64,000 bases of DNA. Source: Microbacterium lacticum. GTDB lineage: Bacteria > Actinomycetota > Actinomycetes > Actinomycetales > Microbacteriaceae. A program made the translations under genes and the position numbers. Location of the stretch: positions 868,001-932,000 of the forward strand of contig NZ_VFPS01000001.1 of NCBI RefSeq assembly GCF_006716815.1, in the 5' to 3' direction. This document shows positions 32,566-39,598 of the stretch, one piece after another. The first letter of the stretch is position 1. Every line of letters begins with the position of its first letter. The notes under the pieces are model-generated. The model was not told the origin of the DNA. It saw only the letters and a program-made list of their open reading frames with translations, and searched no databases.

Positions 32566-33077
32566 GCGTCCGCTCCCTTCGCGCGGAGGATCAGCGGGAT
32601 CACGAGCCACAGCACGGCGACGAGGACGATCGCCACGACCGCGACGATCACCGCGGCGGCGCCGCCGATCACGACGTCGAAGACGATGTCGACGACCCCG
32701 ACCAGCAGCGCCGCGACCGTGGCGAGAGCCACGACCAGGGCGGCGTGGCCGTAGAAGACGACGGTGCGCTTCTCCCGCCGCCCGAACAGCGCCCGGTGCA
32801 GCGCCACCGGGGCGAGCGCCACGATCGCGCTGAGCATCGCGAGCACGAGGAGCACGAGGGAGAACACACGTTGACCGGTGGAGAGATCCGCGAAGGCAGG
32901 CTGGAAGGCCAGCGCCAACAGGAGGCCGGCGAGGATCTGCGTGCCGGTCTGCATGACCCGCAGCTCCTGCAGCACCTCGGTCCAGTTGCGATCGGCCCGC
33001 TCGTTCGGGGTCTCGTCGCGTCCGTCGACGAGGTCGTCCACCGCCTCGACGGCGCGCTCGGAGGCATCCGGACTCAT
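32562..33077 (-). CDS. DUF6328 family membrane protein
   Basis: 171 residues with four hydrophobic helices (~45-65, 70-95, 105-130, 140-165). The start MSPDASERAVEAVDDLVDGRDE and the segment NWTEVLQELRVMQTGTQILAGLLLALAFQPAF match the actinobacterial DUF6328 family. GGAGG lies ~8 bases before ATG 33077, which is therefore preferred over an in-frame upstream ATG. It forms a coupled pair with the nitrilase-like gene. Function unknown. Confidence 0.8.
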   Translation of the reverse strand: MSPDASERAVEAVDDLVDGRDETPNERADRNWTEVLQELRVMQTGTQILAGLLLALAFQPAFADLSTGQRVFSLVLLVLAMLSAIVALAPVALHRALFGRREKRTVVFYGHAALVVALATVAALLVGVVDIVFDVVIGGAAAVIVAVVAIVLVAVLWLVIPLILRAKGADA

Positions 33078-33140
33078 GCGCTCATCCTCCCCCGCGCCGA
33101 TGGATGCCTGCAACGTGCGCGGAGCACTCCGAACCCGTGC

Positions 33141-33146
33141 TATGCT
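33141..33146 (+). promoter_or_regulatory. probable -10 element (TATGCT) of initiator tRNA gene
   Basis: TATGCT lies 12 bases before the mature tRNA end. I see no convincing -35. Confidence 0.45.
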
Positions 33147-33158
33147 TAGTTCTTGTGC

Positions 33159-33232
33159 CGCGGGGTGGAGCAGCTCGGTAGCTCGCTGGGCTCATAACCC
33201 AGAGGTCGCAGGTTCAAATCCTGTCCCCGCAA
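33159..33232 (+). tRNA. initiator tRNA-fMet (anticodon CAT)
   Basis: 74 bases without CCA. Initiator marks are all present: the first base pair is an unpaired C-A mismatch (C at 33159 against A at 33231), the anticodon stem has three G-C pairs (CTGGG/CCCAG) next to the CAT loop CTCATAA, and the sequence is close to Escherichia coli tRNA-fMet. The C-A mismatch and GC pairs distinguish it from elongator tRNA-Met. A strong terminator follows. Confidence 0.95.
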
Positions 33233-33237
33233 CGAAA

Positions 33238-33275
33238 AACGAAGAAGGCCCCCGGAAACGGGGGTCTTCTTCGTT
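33238..33275. terminator. strong bidirectional terminator between tRNA-fMet and the MarR gene
   Basis: A 17-bp stem (arms 33238-33254 and 33259-33275, one G-T pair) around a GAAA tetraloop, with an A-rich run on one side (AACGAAAAAC) and T-containing flank (CTTCTTCGTT) on the other. It ends the tRNA transcript and, on the minus strand, that of the convergent MarR gene 9 bases away. Confidence 0.85.
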
Positions 33276-33283
33276 GTCCGCCC

Positions 33284-33751
33284 TCAGCCGCCGAGCGCCG
33301 TCTCCATCTCGCCGAGAAAGCGCACGATCGCGCGCAGCTCGTCGTCGGTGAACGACGCCATCCCCTCCCGCATGCGCCCCATCCGCTCGCCGAAATGGCG
33401 GTAGAACTCCGCGCGGGCGGCATCGGTGAGTACGACCACGCGCGCCCGCCGGTCGCTCGGGTGCGGACGCCGCTCGAGGTGACCGCTGGCCGTCAGGCGG
33501 TCGAGCAGCTTCGTCGTCGAGGCGGTGGAGATCGACAGGTGCGCCGCGATCTGATGCGGCGACACCCACTCGCCGCGCTGCTCACGCACGACGAGCAGGC
33601 GCATCGCCGCGAGGTCGGACGCGTTCATGTCCATGTCGCCGCGCATGTCGCCGTGCATCCGGTCCATCGCATCCGAGAACGCCCGCACGGCCGTCATGGC
33701 CGACATCATCAGCGCGTCCCGCGGCGTCTGCGGCACCCATCTCTCGGTCAC
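33284..33751 (-). CDS. MarR-family regulator of the carotenoid operon
   Basis: 155 residues. Winged-helix DNA-binding protein: recognition helix region WVSPHQIAAHLSISTASTTKLLDRLTASG, wing RRPHPSDRRARVVVLTDAA, and dimerising helices at both ends. Divergent from idi/crt with a 72-base gap containing a perfect inverted repeat. In Corynebacterium glutamicum a MarR-type repressor (CrtR) in the same position controls the crt operon and responds to prenyl pyrophosphates; this gene is probably its counterpart. GTG 33751 is chosen since GGGAGG precedes it and the longer frame runs into idi. Confidence 0.85.
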   Translation of the reverse strand: MTERWVPQTPRDALMMSAMTAVRAFSDAMDRMHGDMRGDMDMNASDLAAMRLLVVREQRGEWVSPHQIAAHLSISTASTTKLLDRLTASGHLERRPHPSDRRARVVVLTDAARAEFYRHFGERMGRMREGMASFTDDELRAIVRFLGEMETALGG

Positions 33752-33792
33752 GTGTGGACACCTCCCTGCCCCCCAGGTAGTATCGCTGAAAA

Positions 33793-33811
33793 TCGCTAGA
33801 TAAACTAGCGA
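33793..33811. promoter_or_regulatory. inverted-repeat operator for the MarR regulator before idi/crt
   Basis: TCGCTAG (33793-33799) and CTAGCGA (33805-33811) are a perfect 7-bp inverted repeat around ATAAA. It lies just before the AAGGAG ribosome site of idi, overlaps a possible TAAACT -10 (33801-33806), and fits the size of a MarR operator. Binding would repress idi and the crt genes. Confidence 0.7.
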
Positions 33812-33817
33812 AAGGAG
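33812..33817 (+). promoter_or_regulatory. ribosome binding site of idi (AAGGAG)
   Basis: AAGGAG six bases before GTG 33824 fixes this start and shows that the crt operon has a normal leader, unlike many neighbours. Confidence 0.75.
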
Positions 33818-33823
33818 AAACTC

Positions 33824-34393
33824 GTGTCCCCCACCGATATCGCCACCGACTTCGTCGTGCTGTTGGACGAAGACGGGAGCGAAATCGGCGTCGCTCCCAA
33901 ATCGAGCGTGCACGGCAGCGACACGGCGCTGCACCTGGCCTTCTCATGTCATGTCTACAACGAACGCGGTGAGACCCTGGTCACCCGTCGCGCCCTCGGC
34001 AAGAAGACCTGGCCGGGCGTGTGGACCAACTCGTTCTGCGGTCACCCGCGCCCGGCCGAGCCCGTCATCGATGCGGTGCGCCGGCACGCGCAGCACGAAC
34101 TGGGGCTGACCCTCCGCGACATCCGGCTGGTGCTGCCGCTGTTCCGCTATCGCGCGGTCGATGCGAACGGCATGGTCGAGCACGAGGTGTGCCCCGTCTA
34201 CACGGCCGTCGTCGACGACGAGCCGCACCTGAACCCCGACGAGGTCGTCGAGGGCCGCTGGGTCGAGCCCGCCGACCTCGCCGTCTCGCTCCGCGCCACG
34301 CCGTGGGCCTTCAGCCCGTGGCTCGTGCTGCAGGCCGAGCAGATGCACGTGTTCGACGAGGCCCTCCCCGGCCGCCCGCCCGGAGCATCCTGA
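33824..34393 (+). CDS. idi: isopentenyl-diphosphate delta-isomerase, type I
   Basis: 189 residues. Interconverts IPP and DMAPP to feed prenyl chain synthesis. Nudix-like fold with the catalytic Cys72 in TNSFCGHP, and the metal/acid residues Glu119 and Glu121 in MVEHEVCPVY. The core ALHLAFSCHVYNERGETLVTRRALGKKTWPGVW is typical. It is the first gene of the carotenoid operon; TGATG overlap with crtE couples their translation. In corynebacteria idi lies elsewhere but is under the same MarR regulator; here it is physically inside the operon. Confidence 0.95.
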   Translation: MSPTDIATDFVVLLDEDGSEIGVAPKSSVHGSDTALHLAFSCHVYNERGETLVTRRALGKKTWPGVWTNSFCGHPRPAEPVIDAVRRHAQHELGLTLRDIRLVLPLFRYRAVDANGMVEHEVCPVYTAVVDDEPHLNPDEVVEGRWVEPADLAVSLRATPWAFSPWLVLQAEQMHVFDEALPGRPPGAS

Positions 34394-35535
34394 TGATCGC
34401 GCTCTCCCCCGCCGACCGCGACGGCGTAAATGCCGCGATCTCGGCCTCCCTCGCGCGCCTGACCGGTCGCGCGGCCGCCCTCGGCGAGGGTGCGAGCACC
34501 CTGGCATCCGCCGTCGCGGCTGCGGCGAGCGACGGCAAACGCGTGCGACCCGCGCTCGTGGTGGCCGCCTACCGGGCGCTGTGCGCCCCCGCCGGCGTCT
34601 GCGCGGCAGGCGGCGCCGCGGGCGCCTGTGCGGCAGGCGGCGCCGCGGGTGCCGGCGACCGGGATGACGAGGAGTCCGCCGAGGCGGCGCTGTGGCAGAC
34701 CGCCGCCGCCTTCGAGCTGCTGCACACCGCCTTCGTCGTGCACGACGACCTCATCGACCGCGACCTCGAGCGGCGCGGGGTGCCGAACGTCGCCGGACGC
34801 TTCCGCGCTCGCGCCGCCCAGTACGGCGCGTCCGCCGACGATGCCGCCCTCGTCGGTGACGCCGCGGCCGTGCTCGCCGGCGATCTGCTGCTGTTCGAGG
34901 CGGCGCGCCTGGTCGCGACCGTGGACGTCGATGCCGCCGCGCGCGGCGCACTGCTGCAGGTCTTCGACGACGCGATCCTCGTCTCGGCGGCTGGCGAGCT
35001 CGCCGACGTCGAGAACGCGGCGCGTACTGACGTGCCCGACACGGCGGCACTCCTCGGCGTCGCCCACGACAAGACCGCCGCCTACTCCTTCGAGGCGCCG
35101 CTGCTCGCGGGCGCCGCTCTCGCGGGGGCGTCGAGCGAGGCCCGCGCCGCCCTCGGCGCCGCCGCGGCCGATCTGGGGCTCGCGTTCCAGCTCGTCGACG
35201 ACCTCATCGGCACGTTCGGCACGCGGCGCCAGGCGGGTCGCGCCCCCGGCGCCGACCTGCGGGAGGCCAAGCGCACGCCGCTCATCGGCTTCGCGCGGGG
35301 CGGCAACGCCTGGCCGCAGGTGCGCTCCGCGCTCGCGCTCGCCCACACCGGCCCGATCGCCGTCCGCCGCGCGCAGCGTGAGCTCGAGGCGAGCGGCGCC
35401 CGCGACGAGGTCGTCGTGCTCGTCGGCGACGCCCTGCAGCGCGCCCGCAGCCGCGCGGCCTCGCCCGCCCTCCCCGCCCCCGCCGTCGCCCTCCTCGCCG
35501 ATATCGCGACGGCGATCGAGGAGCGCATCCCGTGA
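34393..35535 (+). CDS. crtE: geranylgeranyl diphosphate synthase
   Basis: 380 residues. Adds isopentenyl units to make the C20 precursor GGPP. First aspartate-rich motif HDDLIDRD (~residue 117), upstream GKRVRPALVVAAYRAL, and the second site QLVDDLIGTFGTR, where the usual DDxxD has glycine at its fifth position, as in other actinobacterial CrtE proteins as I remember them. Residues ~70-87 are a duplicated CAAGGAAGA block encoded by a 27-bp tandem repeat, probably a surface loop. ATG 34393 overlaps idi by one base; the 3' end overlaps crtB by four. Confidence 0.92.
   Translation: MIALSPADRDGVNAAISASLARLTGRAAALGEGASTLASAVAAAASDGKRVRPALVVAAYRALCAPAGVCAAGGAAGACAAGGAAGAGDRDDEESAEAALWQTAAAFELLHTAFVVHDDLIDRDLERRGVPNVAGRFRARAAQYGASADDAALVGDAAAVLAGDLLLFEAARLVATVDVDAAARGALLQVFDDAILVSAAGELADVENAARTDVPDTAALLGVAHDKTAAYSFEAPLLAGAALAGASSEARAALGAAAADLGLAFQLVDDLIGTFGTRRQAGRAPGADLREAKRTPLIGFARGGNAWPQVRSALALAHTGPIAVRRAQRELEASGARDEVVVLVGDALQRARSRAASPALPAPAVALLADIATAIEERIP
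34600..34653 (+). repeat. 27-bp tandem duplication in crtE
   Basis: Two head-to-tail 27-base units (34600-34626 and 34627-34653) differ at two positions and encode CAAGGAAGA twice, inserted before the first aspartate-rich region. In-frame, so the protein is kept. Confidence 0.9.
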
Positions 35536-36383
35536 CGACGAGCCTCTACGACCGGTGTGCGCAGGATGCCGCGGCATCCGTCATCGTCGCCTATTCGACC
35601 TCCTTCGCGCTCGCGTCGCGTCTCCTCGGCCCGCGGGTGCGCACCCACGTGCGGAGCGTCTACGCGCTCGTGCGGGTCGCCGACGAGATCGTCGACGGCG
35701 CGGCCGACGAGGCTCTCGTCCCCGCCCCGACGCAGCGGCTGCTGCTCGACGAGTTCGAGGCCGAGACCCTCACCGCGATCGCCCGCGGGTTCAGCACGAA
35801 CCTCATCGTGCACGCCTTCGCGCTCGCCGCGCGCGAGTGCGGCATCGACGGCGAGCTCGTCCGCCCGTTCTTCGCGTCGATGCGCACCGACCTCACCCGC
35901 ACCGAGCACGACGCGCAGTCGCACGACGCGTACGTGTACGGGTCGGCCGAGGTCGTCGGGCTCATGTGCCTGCAGGTGTTCGTCAACGCCGGGCGCGCCG
36001 TGCCCGAGACACCGTCGCCCGAGCTCGTCGAGGGCGCCCGACGGCTCGGCGCGGCGTTCCAGGACGTCAACTTCCTCCGCGACCGCGCCGACGACCGGGG
36101 GCGGCTCGGTCGCGACTACCTGGGGATCGACGGCGAGGCATCCCGCGCCGCCGTGCTCGCGCGCATCGACCACGACCTCGACGTCGCCGCGCTCGCGATA
36201 CCGGCGCTGCCGGCCGACTGCCGCCGCGCAGTGACGACCGCGCACGGACTGTTCGCCGAGCTCGCGCACCGGCTCCACGACGACGACCGCGACGACGTGC
36301 GCGTGTCGGTGCCGACGGCGGTCAAGGCGACCATCGCGGCGAAGGCGATCGCCGGTCTCCCCCCGCGACGGACCGACGCGTGA
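35532..36383 (+). CDS. crtB: phytoene synthase
   Basis: 283 residues. Condenses two GGPP to phytoene. It has YSTSFALASRLLGPRVRTHV, the first metal-binding site VRVADEIVDG, and the second, QDVNFLRDRADDRGRLGRDYL. Length is standard. GTG 35532 overlaps crtE by four bases and its stop overlaps crtI by four, so translation is coupled through the pathway order. Confidence 0.95.
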   Translation: MTTSLYDRCAQDAAASVIVAYSTSFALASRLLGPRVRTHVRSVYALVRVADEIVDGAADEALVPAPTQRLLLDEFEAETLTAIARGFSTNLIVHAFALAARECGIDGELVRPFFASMRTDLTRTEHDAQSHDAYVYGSAEVVGLMCLQVFVNAGRAVPETPSPELVEGARRLGAAFQDVNFLRDRADDRGRLGRDYLGIDGEASRAAVLARIDHDLDVAALAIPALPADCRRAVTTAHGLFAELAHRLHDDDRDDVRVSVPTAVKATIAAKAIAGLPPRRTDA

Positions 36384-37942
36384 GCGGGTCGGCGGCCGTC
36401 GTCGGCGGCGGCATCGCGGGGCTCGCCACGGCCGCGCTCCTCGCACGCGACGGGTGGGAGGTGACACTCTTCGAGGCGCGCCCCGAGCTGGGCGGCCGCG
36501 CCGGATCGTGGGAGCGCGACGGCTTCCGCTTCGACACGGGGCCGAGCTGGTATCTCATGCCTGAGGTGTTCGACCACTTCTTCCGGCTCATGGGCACGAC
36601 GGCCGAGGCCGAACTCGACCTCGTGCCGCTGACCCCCGCCTACCGCGTGTACCCCGAGCCCGAGGGCGATGCGCCGTCTGCTCCGGTCGACGTCGTCTCC
36701 GGCCGTGACGCGGCGCGGGCGCTGTTCGAGGAGCGCGAGCCCGGCTCGGGGCCGCAGCTCGACGCCTACCTCGACTCGGCCGGCGAGGCCTACGACCTGG
36801 CCGTCTCGAAGTTCCTCTACGACACCTACCAGGGCACCGCGGGCCTCCGCGATCCGGCCGTCGTGCGGCGGCTGCCGCAGCTCGCGCCGCTTCTCGCCCG
36901 CTCGCTCGAGCGCCACGTCGCGCAGCGGTTCGACGATCCCGTGCTGCGCCAGATCCTCGGGTATCCCGCGGTGTTCCTCGGCGCGTCGCCGGCGACCGCG
37001 CCCGCGCTCTACCACCTGATGAGCCGTCTCGACCTCGACGAGGGCGTGCTGTACCCGCAGGGCGGATTCACCGCGCTCATCGCCGCCATCGCACGCCTCG
37101 CCGAGAGCGCCGGGGCGACGCTGCGGACGGATGCCCCGGTCGAGCGCATCCTCGTCACGGGCGGCGCCGCGCGGGGCGTGCGCCTCGCCGACGGCACCGT
37201 GCACCACGCCGACATCGTCGTCTCGACCGCCGACCTCCACCGCACCGAGACGGAGCTGCTCGCCCCGGCGGAGCGGACCTATCCGGACCGCTGGTGGGAG
37301 AAGCGCAACCCCGGACCCGGGGCGCTCCTGCTCCTCCTCGGCGTCGACGGCGAGCTGCCGCAGCTCGCGCATCACACGCTGCTGTTCGCCGCCGACTGGA
37401 CGGAGAACTTCGACGACATCTTCGGTGCCGACACCCGTATTCCCGATCCGGCATCCATCTACATCTGCCGTCCGTCCGCAACCGATCCCGGTGTCGCGCC
37501 GGCCGGGAGCGAGAACCTCTTCGTCCTCGTTCCGATGCCCGCCGATCCGTCGCTCGGGCACGGTGGCGAAGACGGCGACGGGGACCCGGCGATCGAGGCG
37601 GCCGCCGACCGGGTGATCGCGCAGATCGCCGACTGGACCGGCACCCCCGACCTCGCGGACCGGATCCGCGTGCGGCGCACGATCTCGCCCGCCGACTTCG
37701 AGAGCGACCTCGGCGCCTGGCGCGGCGGCGCGCTGGGCCTCGCGCACACCCTGCGGCAGAGCGCGGTGTTCCGGCCGCGCAACGCCTCGCGCCGCGTCGA
37801 CGGCCTCCTCTACGCCGGTACGTCGGTGCTCCCCGGCATCGGGCTGCCGATGTGCCTCATCTCCGCCGAGCTCGTCGCCAAGCGGCTGCGCGGCGACAAG
37901 AGCGCCGCCCGCCTGCCCGAACCCGCGGCATCCGGCGCCTGA
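36380..37942 (+). CDS. crtI: phytoene desaturase
   Basis: 520 residues. FAD enzyme that desaturates phytoene to lycopene. N-terminal dinucleotide fold AVVGGGIAGLATAALLARDG and ELGGRAGSWERDGFRFDTGP, internal YPQGGFTALIAAI, and the C-terminal FAD/bacterial desaturase signature LLYAGTSVLPGIGLPMCLIS. Length fits bacterial CrtI. GTG 36380 is selected because it directly begins the FAD-binding motif and overlaps crtB by four bases. Confidence 0.95.
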   Translation: MSGSAAVVGGGIAGLATAALLARDGWEVTLFEARPELGGRAGSWERDGFRFDTGPSWYLMPEVFDHFFRLMGTTAEAELDLVPLTPAYRVYPEPEGDAPSAPVDVVSGRDAARALFEEREPGSGPQLDAYLDSAGEAYDLAVSKFLYDTYQGTAGLRDPAVVRRLPQLAPLLARSLERHVAQRFDDPVLRQILGYPAVFLGASPATAPALYHLMSRLDLDEGVLYPQGGFTALIAAIARLAESAGATLRTDAPVERILVTGGAARGVRLADGTVHHADIVVSTADLHRTETELLAPAERTYPDRWWEKRNPGPGALLLLLGVDGELPQLAHHTLLFAADWTENFDDIFGADTRIPDPASIYICRPSATDPGVAPAGSENLFVLVPMPADPSLGHGGEDGDGDPAIEAAADRVIAQIADWTGTPDLADRIRVRRTISPADFESDLGAWRGGALGLAHTLRQSAVFRPRNASRRVDGLLYAGTSVLPGIGLPMCLISAELVAKRLRGDKSAARLPEPAASGA

Positions 37943-37944
37943 GC

Positions 37945-38295
37945 ATGCCCGGCCTCTATCTCCTCGCCCTGCTGGTCTCCTTCGCCGGCATGCTCACCCT
38001 CGACGCGCGTTACCGGCTCGCCCTCTGGGCGGCGCCCGTGCCGTCGGGCCTCGCGATCCTCCTCGGCACGGTGTTCTTCGTCGCGTGGGATGCCACGTGC
38101 ATCGCCGCGGGCGTTTTCGTGCGCGGCGGCAGCCCGCTGCTGCTCGGGGTCGAGCTGTTCCCGCACATGCCGGTGGAGGAGCCGGTGTTCCTCGCGTTCC
38201 TCTGCCATCTCGCGCTCGTGACGCACGCCGCGGCGCTTCGACTGGCGCAGCGGCGTCGTGCCGCGCGCCGAACCAGCGACGGGGAGGCACGGTGA
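37945..38295 (+). CDS. crtYe: C50 carotenoid epsilon-cyclase subunit
   Basis: 116 residues, three membrane helices. One of two small subunits of a heterodimeric cyclase that forms the rings of C50 carotenoids. It carries the P-x-E-E motif (PHMPVEEPVFLAFLC) at ~74-80 that is essential in this family. Two bases after crtI; overlaps crtYf by one base. Ring type (epsilon as in decaprenoxanthin, gamma as in sarcinaxanthin) cannot be read directly; gene order favours epsilon. Confidence 0.9.
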   Translation: MPGLYLLALLVSFAGMLTLDARYRLALWAAPVPSGLAILLGTVFFVAWDATCIAAGVFVRGGSPLLLGVELFPHMPVEEPVFLAFLCHLALVTHAAALRLAQRRRAARRTSDGEAR

Positions 38296-38606
38296 TGTAC
38301 GCCCTGCTCACGATCCCGTTCCTCGTGCTCACCGCCATCGTCACCGTCGCGACGGCACGTCGACCGGGCTTCGCGGCGCGTATGCGCGCGTCGGCATGGA
38401 CCGCCCTCGTGCTGATCATCCTGACCGCGATCTTCGACAACGTGATGATCGCCCTCGACCTCTTCACTTATCCGGAGCACCTCATCAGCGGCATCCGGAT
38501 CGGCCTCGCCCCGATCGAGGACTTCTCCTATCCGCTCGCCGCGGCGTTCCTCGTGCCGGCGATCCGCTGCCTCTGCACCCCGCGACGGGCCGAGGAGGAG
38601 GCATGA
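38295..38606 (+). CDS. crtYf: C50 carotenoid epsilon-cyclase subunit
   Basis: 103 residues, three helices, partner of CrtYe. The motif APIEDFSYPLAAAF (P-x-E-D) near residue 74 matches the family. ATG 38295 is chosen over GTG 38292 because GGGGAGG (38281-38287) is seven bases upstream. Its stop overlaps crtEb by four bases. Confidence 0.9.
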   Translation: MYALLTIPFLVLTAIVTVATARRPGFAARMRASAWTALVLIILTAIFDNVMIALDLFTYPEHLISGIRIGLAPIEDFSYPLAAAFLVPAIRCLCTPRRAEEEA

Positions 38607-39472
38607 GCGCGGGCGTCGCGCGGCAACTGGTGATCTCGTCACGACCGGTCAGCTGGATCAACACCGCCTATCCGTTCGCGGCGGCGTACCTCCTCACCAC
38701 GCGCCAGGTGGATCTCGTGCTCATCGTCGGCACGGTGTTCTTCCTCGTCCCGTACAACCTCGCGATGTACGGCATCAACGACGTGTTCGACTACGAGTCG
38801 GACCTCCGCAATCCGCGCAAGGGCGGCGCGCACGGCGCGGTGCTCGACCGCAGGCTGCACCGCACGACGCTCTCGGCGGCCGCGCTCAGCTGCCTGCCGT
38901 TCGTCGTGTTCCTCGTCGCGGTCGGCTCACCCGCGTCATGGGTCGTGCTGGCCCTCAGCCTCTTCTTCGTGGTCTTCTACTCCTCGCCGCCGCTGCGCCT
39001 CAAGGAACGCCCGGTCGCCGACTCGATCACGAGCAGCATCCACTTCTTCTCCCCCGCGGTCTACGGCCTCGTGCTCGCGGGCGCGACCTGGACCTGGCCG
39101 CTCGTCGCGATCATCGTCGCCTTCGCACTGTGGGGCATCGCCTCGCACGCGTTCGGCGCGGTGCAGGACGTCGTCGCCGACCGGGAGGCCGGCATCTCGT
39201 CGATCGCCACCGCGTTCGGCGCGGCCCGCACCGTGCGGTTCGCGCTCGTCGCCTACGCCCTCGCCGGGCTCGTCATGCTCGGCACCTCCTGGCCGGGGCC
39301 GCTCGCGGCGCTGCTCGCCGTGCCGTACCTCGCGACCGTGTGGCCCTACCGCTCCGTGCCGGATGCCGAGGCCACCGCCGCCACGCGCGGGTGGGACCGC
39401 TTCCTCTGGCTGAACCAGTTCACCGGCTTCGCGGTGACGCTGCTCCTGATCTGGTACGCCCTGAGCCGCTGA
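38603..39472 (+). CDS. crtEb: lycopene elongase (UbiA-type prenyltransferase)
   Basis: 289 residues, about eight membrane helices. Adds two C5 units to lycopene to give the acyclic C50 flavuxanthin-type intermediate. The UbiA prenyl-diphosphate site is NDVFDYESDLRNPRKGG (N-D-x-x-D-x-x-x-D); the second aspartate site is VQDVVADREAGISS. GAGGAGG precedes ATG 38603. Last gene of the operon; the order E-B-I-Ye-Yf-Eb matches the decaprenoxanthin cluster of Corynebacterium rather than the Micrococcus order, where the elongase precedes the cyclases. Confidence 0.93.
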   Translation: MSAGVARQLVISSRPVSWINTAYPFAAAYLLTTRQVDLVLIVGTVFFLVPYNLAMYGINDVFDYESDLRNPRKGGAHGAVLDRRLHRTTLSAAALSCLPFVVFLVAVGSPASWVVLALSLFFVVFYSSPPLRLKERPVADSITSSIHFFSPAVYGLVLAGATWTWPLVAIIVAFALWGIASHAFGAVQDVVADREAGISSIATAFGAARTVRFALVAYALAGLVMLGTSWPGPLAALLAVPYLATVWPYRSVPDAEATAATRGWDRFLWLNQFTGFAVTLLLIWYALSR

Positions 39473-39508
39473 GCGGGCGCCGCTGCAGCCGCCCGCGCAC
39501 CCGCACGC

Positions 39509-39577
39509 AATCGGAGAACACGAACAGAATCGGATGCCGCGGTGGCTGGCATCCGATTCTGTTGCGGATCTCCGATT
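39509..39577. terminator. nested palindromes between the crt operon and the UPF0182 gene
   Basis: Inner perfect 16-bp inverted repeat (39523-39538 and 39548-39563, 9-base loop) within an outer 9-bp inverted repeat (39509-39517 and 39569-39577). Located where the crt operon and the UPF0182 gene converge, so a bidirectional terminator is likely. The motif CAGAATCGGA recurs in several orientations, which is unusual for a simple terminator. Confidence 0.7.
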
Positions 39578-39598
39578 CTGCGCAGGACCCGTCGCCGC

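Noticed and set aside
33114..33158. A small peptide gene upstream of the initiator tRNA
   Set aside because: The short gap holds only a probable -10 and leader; no start codon with a ribosome site and a plausible frame.
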